The notes under the pieces were generated by a model that was given only the letters and a program-made list of their open reading frames with translations, was not told where the DNA came from and searched no databases. A DNA stretch of 64,000 bases from contig NZ_WQBE01000006.1 of NCBI RefSeq assembly GCF_013032005.1, positions 204,328 to 268,327 on the forward strand, read 5' to 3'. The position numbers and the translations under genes were made by a program. Of the stretch, positions 23,684 through 32,984 are shown piece by piece; position 1 is the stretch's first letter, and each line of letters begins with the position of its first letter. The DNA comes from Ruegeria atlantica. Its GTDB lineage: Bacteria > Pseudomonadota > Alphaproteobacteria > Rhodobacterales > Rhodobacteraceae.

Positions 23684-26080
23684 CTATCCGCGCAACACAC
23701 CGCCCGTCGCCTTGGAGACCTTGGCGATGATCTTCTCGGCCACCGCTTCGATGTCTTTTTCCTTCAGCGTCGCGTCGGTTGGCTGCAGGCGCACGGTGAT
23801 TGCCAGCGATTTTTTACCTTCGCCCAGACTGCCACCGATGAATTCATCAAAGACACGCACATCCTCGATCAGCGTCTTGTCAGCACCGGCCGCGGCGTTG
23901 ACCAGCGTCAGCGCCTCGACCCCCTCGTCAACTACAAAGGCAAAGTCACGTTCAACCGCTTGCAGGTCACGCAGTTCCAGCGCAGCACGGGTGGCGCCGG
24001 ATTTACGGGGCAGAGGCACCTCGTCCGGCCAGATCGTAAAGGCCATCGCCGGGCCTTTGATATCCAGCGCTTGCAACACACGAGGGTGCAACTCGCCAAA
24101 GACGCCCAGCACCTTTTTCGGACCCAGACAGATTTTGCCGTGACGCCCCGGATGCCACCAGGCATCGCCGTCACGCAGGATCTGCACCTTGGCGGGTGCG
24201 CCAATGGCGGCCAGCACCGCCTCGGCATCCGCTTTGGCATCGAATACGTCGACCGGGCGCGAGGCCCCATGGACGTCCTTGGGACCATTACGACCAACCA
24301 GCAGACCGGTGATCTGCGTTTTTTGATCTCCCGGTTCGCCATCATGGAACACCGGACCGACCTCGAACAACGCCACATCCGCGTAGCCACGCGCCTGATT
24401 GCGGGCGGCGGCCTGCAGCAGACCGGGCAGCAGATCGGGGCGCATGTGGCTCATCTCGGTCGAGATCGGGTTTTCCAACTGCGTCGCTTCGTCCCCGCCA
24501 CCAAACAAGGCCGCCGAGGCCTGATCGATGAAAGTGTAGGAAACACACTCATTGTACCCCAGCGCTGCACAGGTGCGGCGCGCCATCGACTGACGGCGTT
24601 GTGTCGGGGTCATCACCGGTTTCGGAATGCCATCGGTGATACGTGGCAGCGGTTTGCCCTGCAGCTTGGTCAGGGATGCAATCCGCGCGACCTCTTCCAC
24701 CAGATCGGCCTCACCCATGATATCTGGGCGCCAGCTGGGAACATGCGCCATCTCGCCCTCAAGGCGGAATCCCAGACGAGTCAGGGTCTGGCGTTGTTCG
24801 CTTTCGGGGATTTCCATTCCGACCAGAGACTGCACCCGCTCGGCATCCAGTTTAAAGGCGCGCGAATGATCCGGCGCTTTGCCCGCTTCCACGACCTTGG
24901 ACACTTCGCCACCGCAGATATCCAAAATCATCTGCGTTGCCTGCTCCAACCCTTCCAGCGTGTATTCCGGGTCTACCCCACGTTCGAACCGATAGCGCGC
25001 ATCCGAATTGATTTTCAAAGCCCGCCCCGTCAGGGCGATCTGCACGTGATCCCAGAACGCGCTTTCCAGGAAGACATTCACTGTTTCTTCGGTACAGCCG
25101 GTTTCCTCACCGCCCATGATACCGGCAATGGATTCCGGGCCTTTGTCGTCGGAAATCACCATCATGCCGGGCTGCAGAGTGTATTCTTTCTCGTCCAGCG
25201 CAACCAGCTTCTCACCACCCTTGGCGCGATGTACCCGCAGATTGCCATGCACCTTGTCCGCATCGAAGACGTGCAGCGGGCGATTGTGGTCAAAGGTCAT
25301 ATAGTTGGTGATGTCCACCAAAGCCGAAATCGGACGCAGACCGATGGCCTTCAACTGATCCTGCAGCCATTGCGGGCTGGGTCCGTTCTTAACGCCCTTG
25401 ATCAGACGTCCGGTGAAATGGGGCGCGCCGTCCAGCGTATCCTCATCAATCGTCACCTTGATTGGGCTTTCGAAATCACCCGGCACCGGAGTGTAGTCAC
25501 GCTGTTTCAACTTACCAATGCCACGCGCGGCCAGATCGCGGGCAATCCCTTCGACGCCAAGCGCATCGGGGCGGTTCGGGGTGATCGCGATCTCGATCAT
25601 CGGATCAACCTTCGACGGCTCATTCTCAGCCAGCCAGTCGATGAATTTGTCACCGACCTTGCCCGAAGGCAGCTCGATGATGCCGTCATGCTCATCCGAC
25701 AACTCCAGCTCACGCTCGGACGCCATCATGCCAAAGCTTTCGACGCCGCGGATCTTGCCGACGTTGATGGTCAGGTCCAGACCGGGGATATACATACCTG
25801 GTTTGCAAACCACGACGGTGATCCCTTCACGCGCGTTGGGGGCACCGCAGATGATCTGCAATTCACCCTCATCGGTGTCCACCTTACAGACGCGCAGCTT
25901 GTCAGCGTCGGGGTGTTTCTCGGCGTGTTTCACATACCCAAGGGTAAAGTCCTTCAGCCGGTCCGCCGGGTTCACGATCTCTTCGACCTCAAGGCCCAGA
26001 TCAGTCAGCGCCTCAGCAATCTCATCCACCGAAGCGTTGGTGTCGAGGTGGTCTTTCAACCAGGAAAGAGTGAATTTCAT
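23684..26080 (-). CDS. pheT: phenylalanine-tRNA ligase beta subunit
   Basis: 798 residues, full length. The N-terminal tRNA-binding (OB) domain is GYVKHAEKHPDADKLRVCKVD. The B3/B4 editing module, the B5 domain (MEIPESEQRQTLTRLGF), the inactive synthetase-like core and the C-terminal anticodon-binding fold (KSLAITVRLQPTD to the end) are all present. Together with PheS it forms the alpha2-beta2 enzyme that charges tRNA-Phe and hydrolyses mischarged Tyr-tRNA. Unusually, it is separated from pheS by about 2.2 kb with three unrelated genes on the same strand. Confidence 0.98.
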   Translation of the reverse strand: MKFTLSWLKDHLDTNASVDEIAEALTDLGLEVEEIVNPADRLKDFTLGYVKHAEKHPDADKLRVCKVDTDEGELQIICGAPNAREGITVVVCKPGMYIPGLDLTINVGKIRGVESFGMMASERELELSDEHDGIIELPSGKVGDKFIDWLAENEPSKVDPMIEIAITPNRPDALGVEGIARDLAARGIGKLKQRDYTPVPGDFESPIKVTIDEDTLDGAPHFTGRLIKGVKNGPSPQWLQDQLKAIGLRPISALVDITNYMTFDHNRPLHVFDADKVHGNLRVHRAKGGEKLVALDEKEYTLQPGMMVISDDKGPESIAGIMGGEETGCTEETVNVFLESAFWDHVQIALTGRALKINSDARYRFERGVDPEYTLEGLEQATQMILDICGGEVSKVVEAGKAPDHSRAFKLDAERVQSLVGMEIPESEQRQTLTRLGFRLEGEMAHVPSWRPDIMGEADLVEEVARIASLTKLQGKPLPRITDGIPKPVMTPTQRRQSMARRTCAALGYNECVSYTFIDQASAALFGGGDEATQLENPISTEMSHMRPDLLPGLLQAAARNQARGYADVALFEVGPVFHDGEPGDQKTQITGLLVGRNGPKDVHGASRPVDVFDAKADAEAVLAAIGAPAKVQILRDGDAWWHPGRHGKICLGPKKVLGVFGELHPRVLQALDIKGPAMAFTIWPDEVPLPRKSGATRAALELRDLQAVERDFAFVVDEGVEALTLVNAAAGADKTLIEDVRVFDEFIGGSLGEGKKSLAITVRLQPTDATLKEKDIEAVAEKIIAKVSKATGGVLRG

Positions 26081-26168
26081 CGGTCGGTTTCCGCCAGTAA
26101 ATCTCGGGTCAGACCGCGTTTACCGGATAATGCGCAGAGGGGAAAGAGGGCGCGTAGAACCGCCGCGC

Positions 26169-26576
26169 CTACTCCGCGGTCACTGTGTTGGCAACGCTGT
26201 CCGATCCAGCAAACACCGCCAAAATCCGCGCGATCCCGTCGCCGGTATTCTCACCGGCATGGGGCGACCGGAACGCCTCAACCAGCGCATCACCTTCCTT
26301 ATAGGTCCGGCTGCCCGCGTCGCCGTAATCGACGGTGATCTCACCTTCAAGGATATAGGCCGCCAGCGGAGCGTCATGACGGTGCAGGCCGGTTTTCTGA
26401 CCGGGCTGCATGGTGACGATGGCCATGGTGATCTGCGGGGTGCCGTCGGGATATTCCAGCGCCTCGCCGATGACCGAAGTTTCGGTCTGCAGCAGCAAGT
26501 CAACCGGTGGATAGGTGTCACGTGCAAAGACCGGTGCGGCGGCAAGGATCAGGGCGAAGGGCAAAAGCAGTTTCAT
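26169..26576 (-). CDS. secreted cupin-domain protein
   Basis: 135 residues. A signal peptide (MKLLLPFALILAAAPVFA) precedes a single cupin: TMQPGQKTGLHRHDAPLAAY carries the HxH metal motif, with a later Glu in ILEGEITV and a His in SPHAG. Small periplasmic cupins of this type bind a metal, but their role is unknown. It lies 88 bases upstream of pheT and 69 bases downstream of the esterase gene on the same strand, inside the segment that separates pheT from pheS. Confidence 0.82.
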   Translation of the reverse strand: MKLLLPFALILAAAPVFARDTYPPVDLLLQTETSVIGEALEYPDGTPQITMAIVTMQPGQKTGLHRHDAPLAAYILEGEITVDYGDAGSRTYKEGDALVEAFRSPHAGENTGDGIARILAVFAGSDSVANTVTAE

Positions 26577-26645
26577 GCGGCAAGGAATCCCGTGTCAGAT
26601 CGTTTCGCCTAACTGGAAGGGGGACGCACGGCGATGTCAAACGGT

Positions 26646-27440
26646 TCAGGGATAGCTTGGGGTGCGGCCCAACAATTCATCCAACTGCCGTCCGATCCAG
26701 CCGTGGGGGATGAAATGCCCGCCCGGATGCGTGTCCAACACCACCTGCCCCTGCGCGCAATCGGTCCACTCCATGCGGCTGAGCGTCAGGATCGGCACCA
26801 CGCTCCAATCTCCACGCGGGGTCGCGTCGTGGCAGCCGTATTTCTGCCGCCACAGCGCCACCGGATAGGTGGTGTCGCCATCCGAGCCATAGGGGAAATC
26901 CATCACCGTATCGCTGAGGCCATGCACATGGCGCACCTCACGCGGGGCCTGCGGGCACTCCTCAGTCTGGCGGATGCTGCCCGCAACGGCTAATAGCGCC
27001 GCCGTGTCATTGCCCGACTGGCAGACATAGCGCCACGCCATCGCACCACCAAAGGAATAACCCGAGACATAGATGCGCTCCGGGTCAATGGGATAGCGTT
27101 TGGCCACGTCCTCAAGCACCCGGTCGGCAAAAGGCACGTCGCCGGTATCCGAGGTCCAGAAATCCCAGCTTTTGCCCAACCCGTTCGGCGCCACCAGCAA
27201 CACGCCGCGCAATTTCGTGGCCCCCGCGATGCGCTCATGGTTCACCACCACATTCCCCTGCCGCGCCCAGCCGTGGAAATGCAGCAACACCGGCAGAGGC
27301 GTTTCGCCATCCCACCCGTCAGGTTCCAGCACATGATACGAGCGGTCACCGACCTGGCAGGCGGTATCGCCGTGACAGGATTCGATTGCAGAGGTTTGAG
27401 TGGCGGTCAGCAGGAAGAAGCAGAGCAGTCGGTAAATCAT
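26646..27440 (-). CDS. secreted PHB depolymerase-like esterase (alpha/beta hydrolase)
   Basis: 264 residues. Signal peptide MIYRLLCFFLLTATQTSA, then an alpha/beta hydrolase: LLHFHGWARQG (oxyanion region), nucleophile elbow GYSFGG, and a probable Asp (GLSDTVMDFPYG) and His (DTHPGGHFIPHGW). This matches the LpqC/poly(3-hydroxybutyrate) depolymerase-like esterases (feruloyl or acetyl-xylan esterase relatives) acting in the periplasm or outside. There are several cysteines for disulphides. It belongs to the segment between pheT and pheS. Confidence 0.85.
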   Translation of the reverse strand: MIYRLLCFFLLTATQTSAIESCHGDTACQVGDRSYHVLEPDGWDGETPLPVLLHFHGWARQGNVVVNHERIAGATKLRGVLLVAPNGLGKSWDFWTSDTGDVPFADRVLEDVAKRYPIDPERIYVSGYSFGGAMAWRYVCQSGNDTAALLAVAGSIRQTEECPQAPREVRHVHGLSDTVMDFPYGSDGDTTYPVALWRQKYGCHDATPRGDWSVVPILTLSRMEWTDCAQGQVVLDTHPGGHFIPHGWIGRQLDELLGRTPSYP

Positions 27441-27512
27441 CCGTCGAACCCTAGCGAGCCTGCGCCCGCTGTCACGTCACAACCCCGTGGGCGCATGTAA
27501 CAAGCCGCGTTG

Positions 27513-27637
27513 TCGCCAGACCGCGGGATGGCGATCCTCGGTTTGTGGTGGGCGATTTATACTTACCAAGTCCGTGTATCGTTCAATCGGAGTGCTTGCG
27601 GAGACAAATCGCCAGCCCGTGCGGGCGGTCTGGCGAT
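27513..27637. repeat. inverted repeats between the esterase and the pheS-linked orphan gene
   Basis: TCGCCAGACCG (27513-27523) recurs inverted as CGGTCTGGCGA (27626-27636). The right copy belongs to its own hairpin, ATCGCCAG (27608-27615) with CTGGCGAT (27630-27637), holding an inner CCCG/CGGG. The left copy also pairs with a nearby TGGCGA. It covers most of the 208-base gap downstream of the orphan gene and may be the footprint of an inserted element or a terminator-like structure. Confidence 0.5.
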
Positions 27638-27648
27638 GGCGCGGCGGC

Positions 27649-28290
27649 CTATCGGCCTTTGCTCCACTGCTTTCTCTCCATCCTGATTTCCGGCAAAAGC
27701 ATCTGACTAAGTGTTTCAATTGCGGCATCCACGCGAGGAGTCAGCTCATCGTACTGCCCTCCCGTAGAGTACATCGCTTTATTAAGCTGCTGGTAAAGCT
27801 CAACGTGCTCAGGCCTAGGGTTTGCCGCCAAATTCCAGCCGCTTAGCGTAGCCAACGCAGCGTAGACTTCTTGTCGTACGTCAAACAATTCGTCGACAGC
27901 CGATTTGACGTCATTGGAACCGACATATGCTTCATGAAGAACTTGTAGTTCTCGCAAGCGTTCAAAATCCTCTTTGTAGCTTGCTAGGCGATTGAGCTTC
28001 ATATCAATTATTTCTTGCCGAGTATCATCCGCGTCAGCGCGTACTTGCTCCATAACGCTTCGGACACTGGCAATCGCAAGTTTGACGTTCAACGCGACAC
28101 TCAACAGTTGCTCAGCAGTCTCTGCCGTTCGTTTTGAAACATGTTCCCGTCTCCATGCATTGAGCTGCACGTAAGCAACCCCAACACCGATCACGATTGC
28201 CAGATTTCTAAGCCATTCAGTTACTGGACCAACCCAATAGAAGTCACGGCACACATTCTCGCATGCCGTAATCACTTCGACTTCGCTCAC
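27649..28290 (-). CDS. membrane-anchored coiled-coil orphan protein coupled to pheS
   Basis: 213 residues, no family recognised. A short N-terminal stretch with two cysteines (ACENVC) is followed by one membrane segment (about 26-42, [17 protein letters not shown]), then long helices likely to form coiled coils (about 50-150), and a soluble C-terminus ending in basic residues. The DNA is visibly AT-richer and uses codons (AGT, TTA, CAA, ACT) rare in the neighbours, so it was probably acquired. Its ATG overlaps the pheS stop by 4 bases, so it is expressed with pheS. One anchor plus a coiled coil recalls accessory proteins of mobile islands, but there is no direct evidence of function. Confidence 0.75.
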   Translation of the reverse strand: MSEVEVITACENVCRDFYWVGPVTEWLRNLAIVIGVGVAYVQLNAWRREHVSKRTAETAEQLLSVALNVKLAIASVRSVMEQVRADADDTRQEIIDMKLNRLASYKEDFERLRELQVLHEAYVGSNDVKSAVDELFDVRQEVYAALATLSGWNLAANPRPEHVELYQQLNKAMYSTGGQYDELTPRVDAAIETLSQMLLPEIRMERKQWSKGR

Positions 28291-29360
28291 CGAGACAAAC
28301 CACCATGCAGGTTCGGCATATCCAGCGCCGCAAATCCGTAGTGTCTCAGCCAGCGCAGGTCGCTGTCAAAGAACGCGCGCAGGTCAGGAATGCCGTATTT
28401 CAGCATCGCCAGACGGTCGATGCCGATGCCAAAGGCAAAGCCCTGATAAACTTCGGGGTCGATGCCACCAGCCGCAATCACCTTGGGGTGGACCATGCCC
28501 GAGCCCAGGATCTCCATCCAGTCGTCGCCCTCGCCGATCTTCAGCTGACCGTTATCCCAGGAACAGCGGATATCGACCTCGGCCGACGGCTCGGTGAAGG
28601 GGAAGTGTGAGGCCCGGAAGCGCAGTTCGACATCGTCGACCTCAAAGAACGCCTTCACAAATTCTTCCAGAACCCATTTCAGGTTCGCCATCGAGATGTC
28701 CTTGTCGATAGCCAGCCCCTCGACCTGATGGAACATCGGCGTGTGGGTCTGGTCATAGTCGGCGCGGTAGACGCCGCCCGGACAGATGACACGGATCGGC
28801 GCGCCCTGTTTCTCCATCGACCGAATCTGCACTGGCGAGGTATGGGTGCGCAGCACGTGCGGCGGGCGGTTATCGCCCTCGGCGCGGTGCATATAGAACG
28901 TGTCCATCTCGGCCCGCGCGGGGTGGTGGCCGGGGATGTTCAGGGCGTCAAAGTTGTACCAATCGTCTTCGATCCGCGGCCCTTCGGCCACCGAAAAGCC
29001 CAGTTCGGCAAAGATCGCGGTCAGTTCCTCGGTCGCCTGGCTGATCGGGTGAATCGAGCCCTGACGGCGCGCGCGGGTCGGCAGGGTGACGTCCAGCCAT
29101 TCGGTGCGCAGACGCTCATCCAGTGCGGCATCGGCCAGCGCGGATTTCTTGGCGGACAGGGCCGAGTTGATTTCGTCCTTCAGGGCGTTCAGCGCCGGGC
29201 CTGCGACCTGCCGCTCCTCGGGCGTCATTTTACCCAGCTCGCGCATCTTCAGCGCGACCTCGCCCTTTTTGCCCACGGCGGCGACGCGGATCGCCTCAAG
29301 CGCGTTTTCGTCGCCTGCTTCGGCGATCTGCCCCAGATATTTTGCCTTAAGATCGTCCAT
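28287..29360 (-). CDS. pheS: phenylalanine-tRNA ligase alpha subunit
   Basis: 357 residues. The N-terminal coiled coil is followed by the class II core: [18 protein letters not shown], motif 2 region [15 protein letters not shown] and motif 3 [27 protein letters not shown] and the Phe-pocket segment are typical. It is the catalytic half of the synthetase. Start ATG 29360; a GTG directly before it is possible. Its stop is shared with the ATG of the AT-rich orphan gene rather than being followed by pheT. Confidence 0.98.
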   Translation of the reverse strand: MDDLKAKYLGQIAEAGDENALEAIRVAAVGKKGEVALKMRELGKMTPEERQVAGPALNALKDEINSALSAKKSALADAALDERLRTEWLDVTLPTRARRQGSIHPISQATEELTAIFAELGFSVAEGPRIEDDWYNFDALNIPGHHPARAEMDTFYMHRAEGDNRPPHVLRTHTSPVQIRSMEKQGAPIRVICPGGVYRADYDQTHTPMFHQVEGLAIDKDISMANLKWVLEEFVKAFFEVDDVELRFRASHFPFTEPSAEVDIRCSWDNGQLKIGEGDDWMEILGSGMVHPKVIAAGGIDPEVYQGFAFGIGIDRLAMLKYGIPDLRAFFDSDLRWLRHYGFAALDMPNLHGGLSR

Positions 29361-29442
29361 CACGCTTTCCGAACTGGCCCCTGAATTTGGTCCAGAACCT
29401 GCTATCGGCCAATCCCGGTGAATGCAAGCCGCACGGCGCGGA

Positions 29443-30813
29443 TCAATAGCTGTATTCCGGGAACACCCGCGTCAGATCGCCATTCCAATCGCCATTGTAG
29501 TGATCCAGCAACTCATCCGCCGGAACCTTGCCGGTTTCGATGCTGTCCTTCAGCGCGTTGAGGAAATGCGTCTCATCCGGGACCAGGCCACCTGCACCAG
29601 GGAAGGCACGGGATTTCAGACCGGCCTCGGAAATCGAGACCACCTCGCGTGCCAGATCGTGCATGTTGATGTTGCCGACCTGTGCCTGCAGCCCGTCCTT
29701 CGCGGCCTCGACACGCAATGCCTCGCGAGTTTCCGCGTCCCAGCCTTTGACCAGATCCCAGGCTGCATCCAATGCACCCTGATCATAGGTCAGGCCAACC
29801 CAGAACGCAGGCAGCGCACACAGGCGTCGCCAAGGGCCCCCATCAGCGCCGCGCATCTCCATGAACTTCTTGATCCGCGCCTCGGGGAAGGCCGTGGTTA
29901 AGTGATCGGCCCAATCCGACAGGGTCGGCGTTTCACCCGGCAGCGCGGGCAGTTTGCCCTGCAGGAAGTCGCGGAAGGACTGTCCCAACGCGTCGATATA
30001 CTGACCGTCGCGATAGACGAAATACATCGGCACATCCAACGCGTATTGGACCCAGCGTTCGAACCCGAACCCGTCCTCGAACACAAAGGGCAGCATCCCG
30101 GTACGCGCATCGTCGAGATGCTGCCAGATATAGCTGCGCCAGCTTTTCTGGCCGTTGGGTTTGCCATCGAAGAACGGAGAGTTGGCGAACAGCGCCGTTG
30201 CCACCGGTTGCAAGGCCAGCGCGACCCGCAGTTTCTGCACCATGTCGGCCTCGGACCCAAAGTCGATATTGACCTGCACCGTGCAAGTCCGGCGCATCAT
30301 CGACCGACCCATGGTGCCGACTTTCTCCATGTAGTCATTCATCAGCTTGTAACGGCCCTTGGGCATCAGCGGCATATCGTCGTGCGACCACGTTGGCGCG
30401 GCACCAAGACCGATGAAGCCGACGCCGATCTTGTCAGCAATATCCTTCACGTCGCGCAGATGCGCGTTCACCTCGTCACAGGTCTCATGGATGGTTTCCA
30501 AAGGCGCACCCGACAGTTCCAACTGTCCACCGGGTTCGAGCGAGACATTGGCGCCGTCTTTTTGCAGGCCGATCAGCTTGCCGTTTTCTTCCAGCGGCTC
30601 CCAATCGTGCAGGTCGCGCAGACCTTTGAGCACGGCCAGAATCGAGCGCTCGCCCTCATAGGGCAGCGGCTTCAGCGTGTCTTTGCAATAGCCGAACTTT
30701 TCATGTTCGGTCCCGATGCGCCAATCCTGTTTGGGCTTGCAGCCCGATTCCAAATATTCAGCCAGTTGCTCATGGCGTTCGATCGGTCCGCCGCCGGACT
30801 GGGGGATGGACAT
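29443..30813 (-). CDS. gshA: glutamate-cysteine ligase (plant/alphaproteobacterial type)
   Basis: 456 residues, the usual size of the GCS2 family. It joins glutamate and cysteine with ATP in the first step of glutathione synthesis. Visible family blocks are [49 protein letters not shown] and the C-terminal [14 protein letters not shown]. It starts at 30813 with GGAG upstream. It is 82 bases upstream of pheS and 64 bases downstream of a small membrane-protein gene, all on the minus strand. Confidence 0.95.
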   Translation of the reverse strand: MSIPQSGGGPIERHEQLAEYLESGCKPKQDWRIGTEHEKFGYCKDTLKPLPYEGERSILAVLKGLRDLHDWEPLEENGKLIGLQKDGANVSLEPGGQLELSGAPLETIHETCDEVNAHLRDVKDIADKIGVGFIGLGAAPTWSHDDMPLMPKGRYKLMNDYMEKVGTMGRSMMRRTCTVQVNIDFGSEADMVQKLRVALALQPVATALFANSPFFDGKPNGQKSWRSYIWQHLDDARTGMLPFVFEDGFGFERWVQYALDVPMYFVYRDGQYIDALGQSFRDFLQGKLPALPGETPTLSDWADHLTTAFPEARIKKFMEMRGADGGPWRRLCALPAFWVGLTYDQGALDAAWDLVKGWDAETREALRVEAAKDGLQAQVGNINMHDLAREVVSISEAGLKSRAFPGAGGLVPDETHFLNALKDSIETGKVPADELLDHYNGDWNGDLTRVFPEYSY

Positions 30814-30877
30814 GAGTCGCGCTCCGATCCTGATGTGTCTGTCGTTTGGTCAGTCGTGGGGGCAAACCGCGCCAGTG

Positions 30878-31405
30878 TCAATGCAGCCTGAGATGCGCCG
30901 GGCGCGTGGGCGTGCGTTCCCAGATCACCACCTGATGTGGCGCGCCGCTGTTTAGTTCCGCCAGCATTTGTTCGGTTTTTAGCCCCGGCAGCGCCGAGAA
31001 GACATCGAACAGCGCCTCGGCCCCTTCGGCATTCACAGGAATGTGAAGCACCGGCTGACCCGGTTGTTCCAGCACCCAATGCGCAGGCGACGACGTCGGG
31101 TCCAGCGCCAGACGCTCAATTTCACGCGCAGCGACTATGCCGCCGTCCAACGGGCCCAGATAAGTGATCTGGCCTTCGTCAATGGTTACTACGCCCGGTC
31201 CACCGGCCCCGGTGCGGAAGCGGGCACGCTGAATGCCGATGACCGCAAGCGCGACTGAGACCAGAACCAGCACCCAGCCGAGCCATCCCAGCAACCCACC
31301 GGGGCCGCTGATCCAGCTGAGCCCCACCAGCAGGACAGCCCCCGCCACCAGCACTTCGCGCCAGCGCCACAGGGTCAGTTTGGCTTCGGGTCGGATGAAA
31401 CTCAT
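30878..31405 (-). CDS. small membrane protein, function unknown
   Basis: 175 residues from the ATG at 31405, which overlaps the upstream GNAT stop by 4 bases; the frame is open further upstream to 31537 but that part overlaps the GNAT gene. Two close hydrophobic segments (about 18-60) are followed by a cytoplasmic domain (VTIDEGQITYLGPLDGGIVA, then AHWVLEQPGQPVLHIPV) without a known motif. The cluster order rsmE-GNAT-this gene-gshA suggests one transcript. Confidence 0.75.
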   Translation of the reverse strand: MSFIRPEAKLTLWRWREVLVAGAVLLVGLSWISGPGGLLGWLGWVLVLVSVALAVIGIQRARFRTGAGGPGVVTIDEGQITYLGPLDGGIVAAREIERLALDPTSSPAHWVLEQPGQPVLHIPVNAEGAEALFDVFSALPGLKTEQMLAELNSGAPHQVVIWERTPTRPAHLRLH

Positions 31406-32250
31406 GCCGTGTCCTCGGGGTTTGTGAACAGGATCAGTGAATACTGCCCCGCCGGTTGAAATCCGATTCCGATATAGGCACGCGCGGCGGAATCGGAAGC
31501 CGCGAACAGAACTGCACGGGTCACTCCGGCTCGGCACGCCTCAAGCAGATGCAGCGCAACCGCTAAGCGGGCGTAGCCATGGCCGCGAAGGTTGGGCGGT
31601 GTATAGACGCCGCCGATTTGTACAATCTCGGGCAGGCGGGCGTTGAATCCGGTCATGGCAACCGGCTGTCCGTCGATCAGCAGAACCCGGTGAGAATCGC
31701 GGGCTGTATACGCCAGATAATCCTCGCCCGCCTGTTTCTGCGAGCGTTCTGGATCGAAATCCATTGCCTCGATCAGATAACGTTCACGCCACCCTTCAGT
31801 GACCGCCTTGTCGACTTCGCCCAAGGGCACAATTTCGGCGCCCTCGGCATTAGGCAGCACAAGCTGGTCCAAATCCAGCGAGAAACCCGGCTCATCACTG
31901 TTCAGCGTCGCGGGGCGACCTTCCCACCCGGCCAGCCGCATGATCCTGCGTGCCTGCACCGCCTCGGCAGCCAGCCCAAACAGCTTGCGGCCACGGATCA
32001 GAGCAATCGCGTCTGCAAGCTCCTGACCGGAACAGTCGGGACATTGTGGCAGGACCATGCCTTCGTTGGTGATGCCAAACACGGCCCGTGGTTCATTCCC
32101 CAGAACCCAGAAATTCACCGCACGCGGGTGAGACCCACACAAACCATGATCCCGCAGATTGGCCAACGGGAACATCGAGGTCTGAATATGCTGCGAAAGA
32201 AATGCGTCGATCTTTGGCGCATCAGCGGCTTGCGCTAATTGCCATGTCAC
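31402..32250 (-). CDS. GNAT-family N-acetyltransferase
   Basis: 282 residues from the GTG at 32250, whose last bases form the rsmE stop. The C-terminal half carries the GNAT core: GGVYTPPNLRGHGYARLAVA (acetyl-CoA-binding motif A, R-G-H-G-Y-A) and VLFAASDSAARAYIGIGF. The N-terminal half is a degenerate GNAT-like domain. The substrate is unknown. It is in one unit with rsmE upstream and the small membrane protein downstream. Confidence 0.82.
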   Translation of the reverse strand: MTWQLAQAADAPKIDAFLSQHIQTSMFPLANLRDHGLCGSHPRAVNFWVLGNEPRAVFGITNEGMVLPQCPDCSGQELADAIALIRGRKLFGLAAEAVQARRIMRLAGWEGRPATLNSDEPGFSLDLDQLVLPNAEGAEIVPLGEVDKAVTEGWRERYLIEAMDFDPERSQKQAGEDYLAYTARDSHRVLLIDGQPVAMTGFNARLPEIVQIGGVYTPPNLRGHGYARLAVALHLLEACRAGVTRAVLFAASDSAARAYIGIGFQPAGQYSLILFTNPEDTA

Positions 32251-32972
32251 GACCAATCCCCCAGCGCCTGCTGCCACATGGTCAGCGCCGCAACGGCCGC
32301 CGTATCGGCGCGCAGGATACGCGGGCCCAGACTGACCACATGGGCAAAGGGCAAGCCAACAAGACGCGTGCGTTCACGATCCGAAAAGCCGCCCTCGGGG
32401 CCGATCAGTATGGCCCAGGGCTGCCCCTTCTCCTGTGCCGCCAAGCGCAGCGCCGACCCAACTTCGGCCTCGTTACAAAACATCAGCTGACGGCCATCGG
32501 GCCATGCATCCAGAACACGGTCAAGCCGTTGTAGATCGGCGACCTCGGGCACGAAGGTGCCTCCGCATTGCTCGGCGGCCTCAACCGCGTGGGCTTGCAG
32601 GCGGTCCTGTCGGATACGTTCGGAATTGGTGAACTCGGTCTGCACGGGCAGGATCCGAGCCGCACCCATTTCCGCCGCCTTTTCAACGATGAAATCAGTG
32701 CGCGCCTTTTTGATCGGCGCGAACAGGAACCACAGATCGGGCGGCATTTGCAGCGGCTTGGTCTGTTCCACACAGGTCAGAACGCCACTGCGCTTTCCCG
32801 CTTCGGCAACCTCGGCCAACCACTCTCCGTCCCGGCCATTGAACAGGGCCACGTGGCCGCCCGCAGCCATGCGCATGACACCGAACAGGTAATGAGCCTG
32901 CTCGCGCGTCAAATCAACGGATTGCCCCTGACCCAGAGGGTGCTCTACATACAGTCTGATCTTTGCACTCAT
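32247..32972 (-). CDS. rsmE: 16S rRNA (uracil-1498-N3) methyltransferase
   Basis: 241 residues. N-terminal PUA-like domain, then a SPOUT (alpha/beta-knot) methyltransferase with LIGPEGGFSDRERTRL and SLGPRILRADTAAVAAL, the knot motifs that bind S-adenosylmethionine. It methylates U1498 of 16S rRNA. Head to head with ubiA: the two ATGs are only 12 bases apart. Confidence 0.95.
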   Translation of the reverse strand: MSAKIRLYVEHPLGQGQSVDLTREQAHYLFGVMRMAAGGHVALFNGRDGEWLAEVAEAGKRSGVLTCVEQTKPLQMPPDLWFLFAPIKKARTDFIVEKAAEMGAARILPVQTEFTNSERIRQDRLQAHAVEAAEQCGGTFVPEVADLQRLDRVLDAWPDGRQLMFCNEAEVGSALRLAAQEKGQPWAILIGPEGGFSDRERTRLVGLPFAHVVSLGPRILRADTAAVAALTMWQQALGDWS

Positions 32973-32984
32973 GAGGCCTTACAT
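32973..32984. promoter_or_regulatory. shared ribosome-binding palindrome between rsmE and ubiA
   Basis: The 12-base gap holds GAGGCCTT (32973-32980). On the plus strand GAGG lies 8 bases before the ubiA ATG. On the minus strand AAGG lies 4 bases before the rsmE ATG. Each gene's promoter must therefore sit within the other gene. Confidence 0.6.

Noticed and set aside
23672..26338. 888-codon open frame on the plus strand
   Set aside because: Exact antisense of pheT; its product is Arg/His/Gln-rich with no domain. High GC keeps the opposite frame open.
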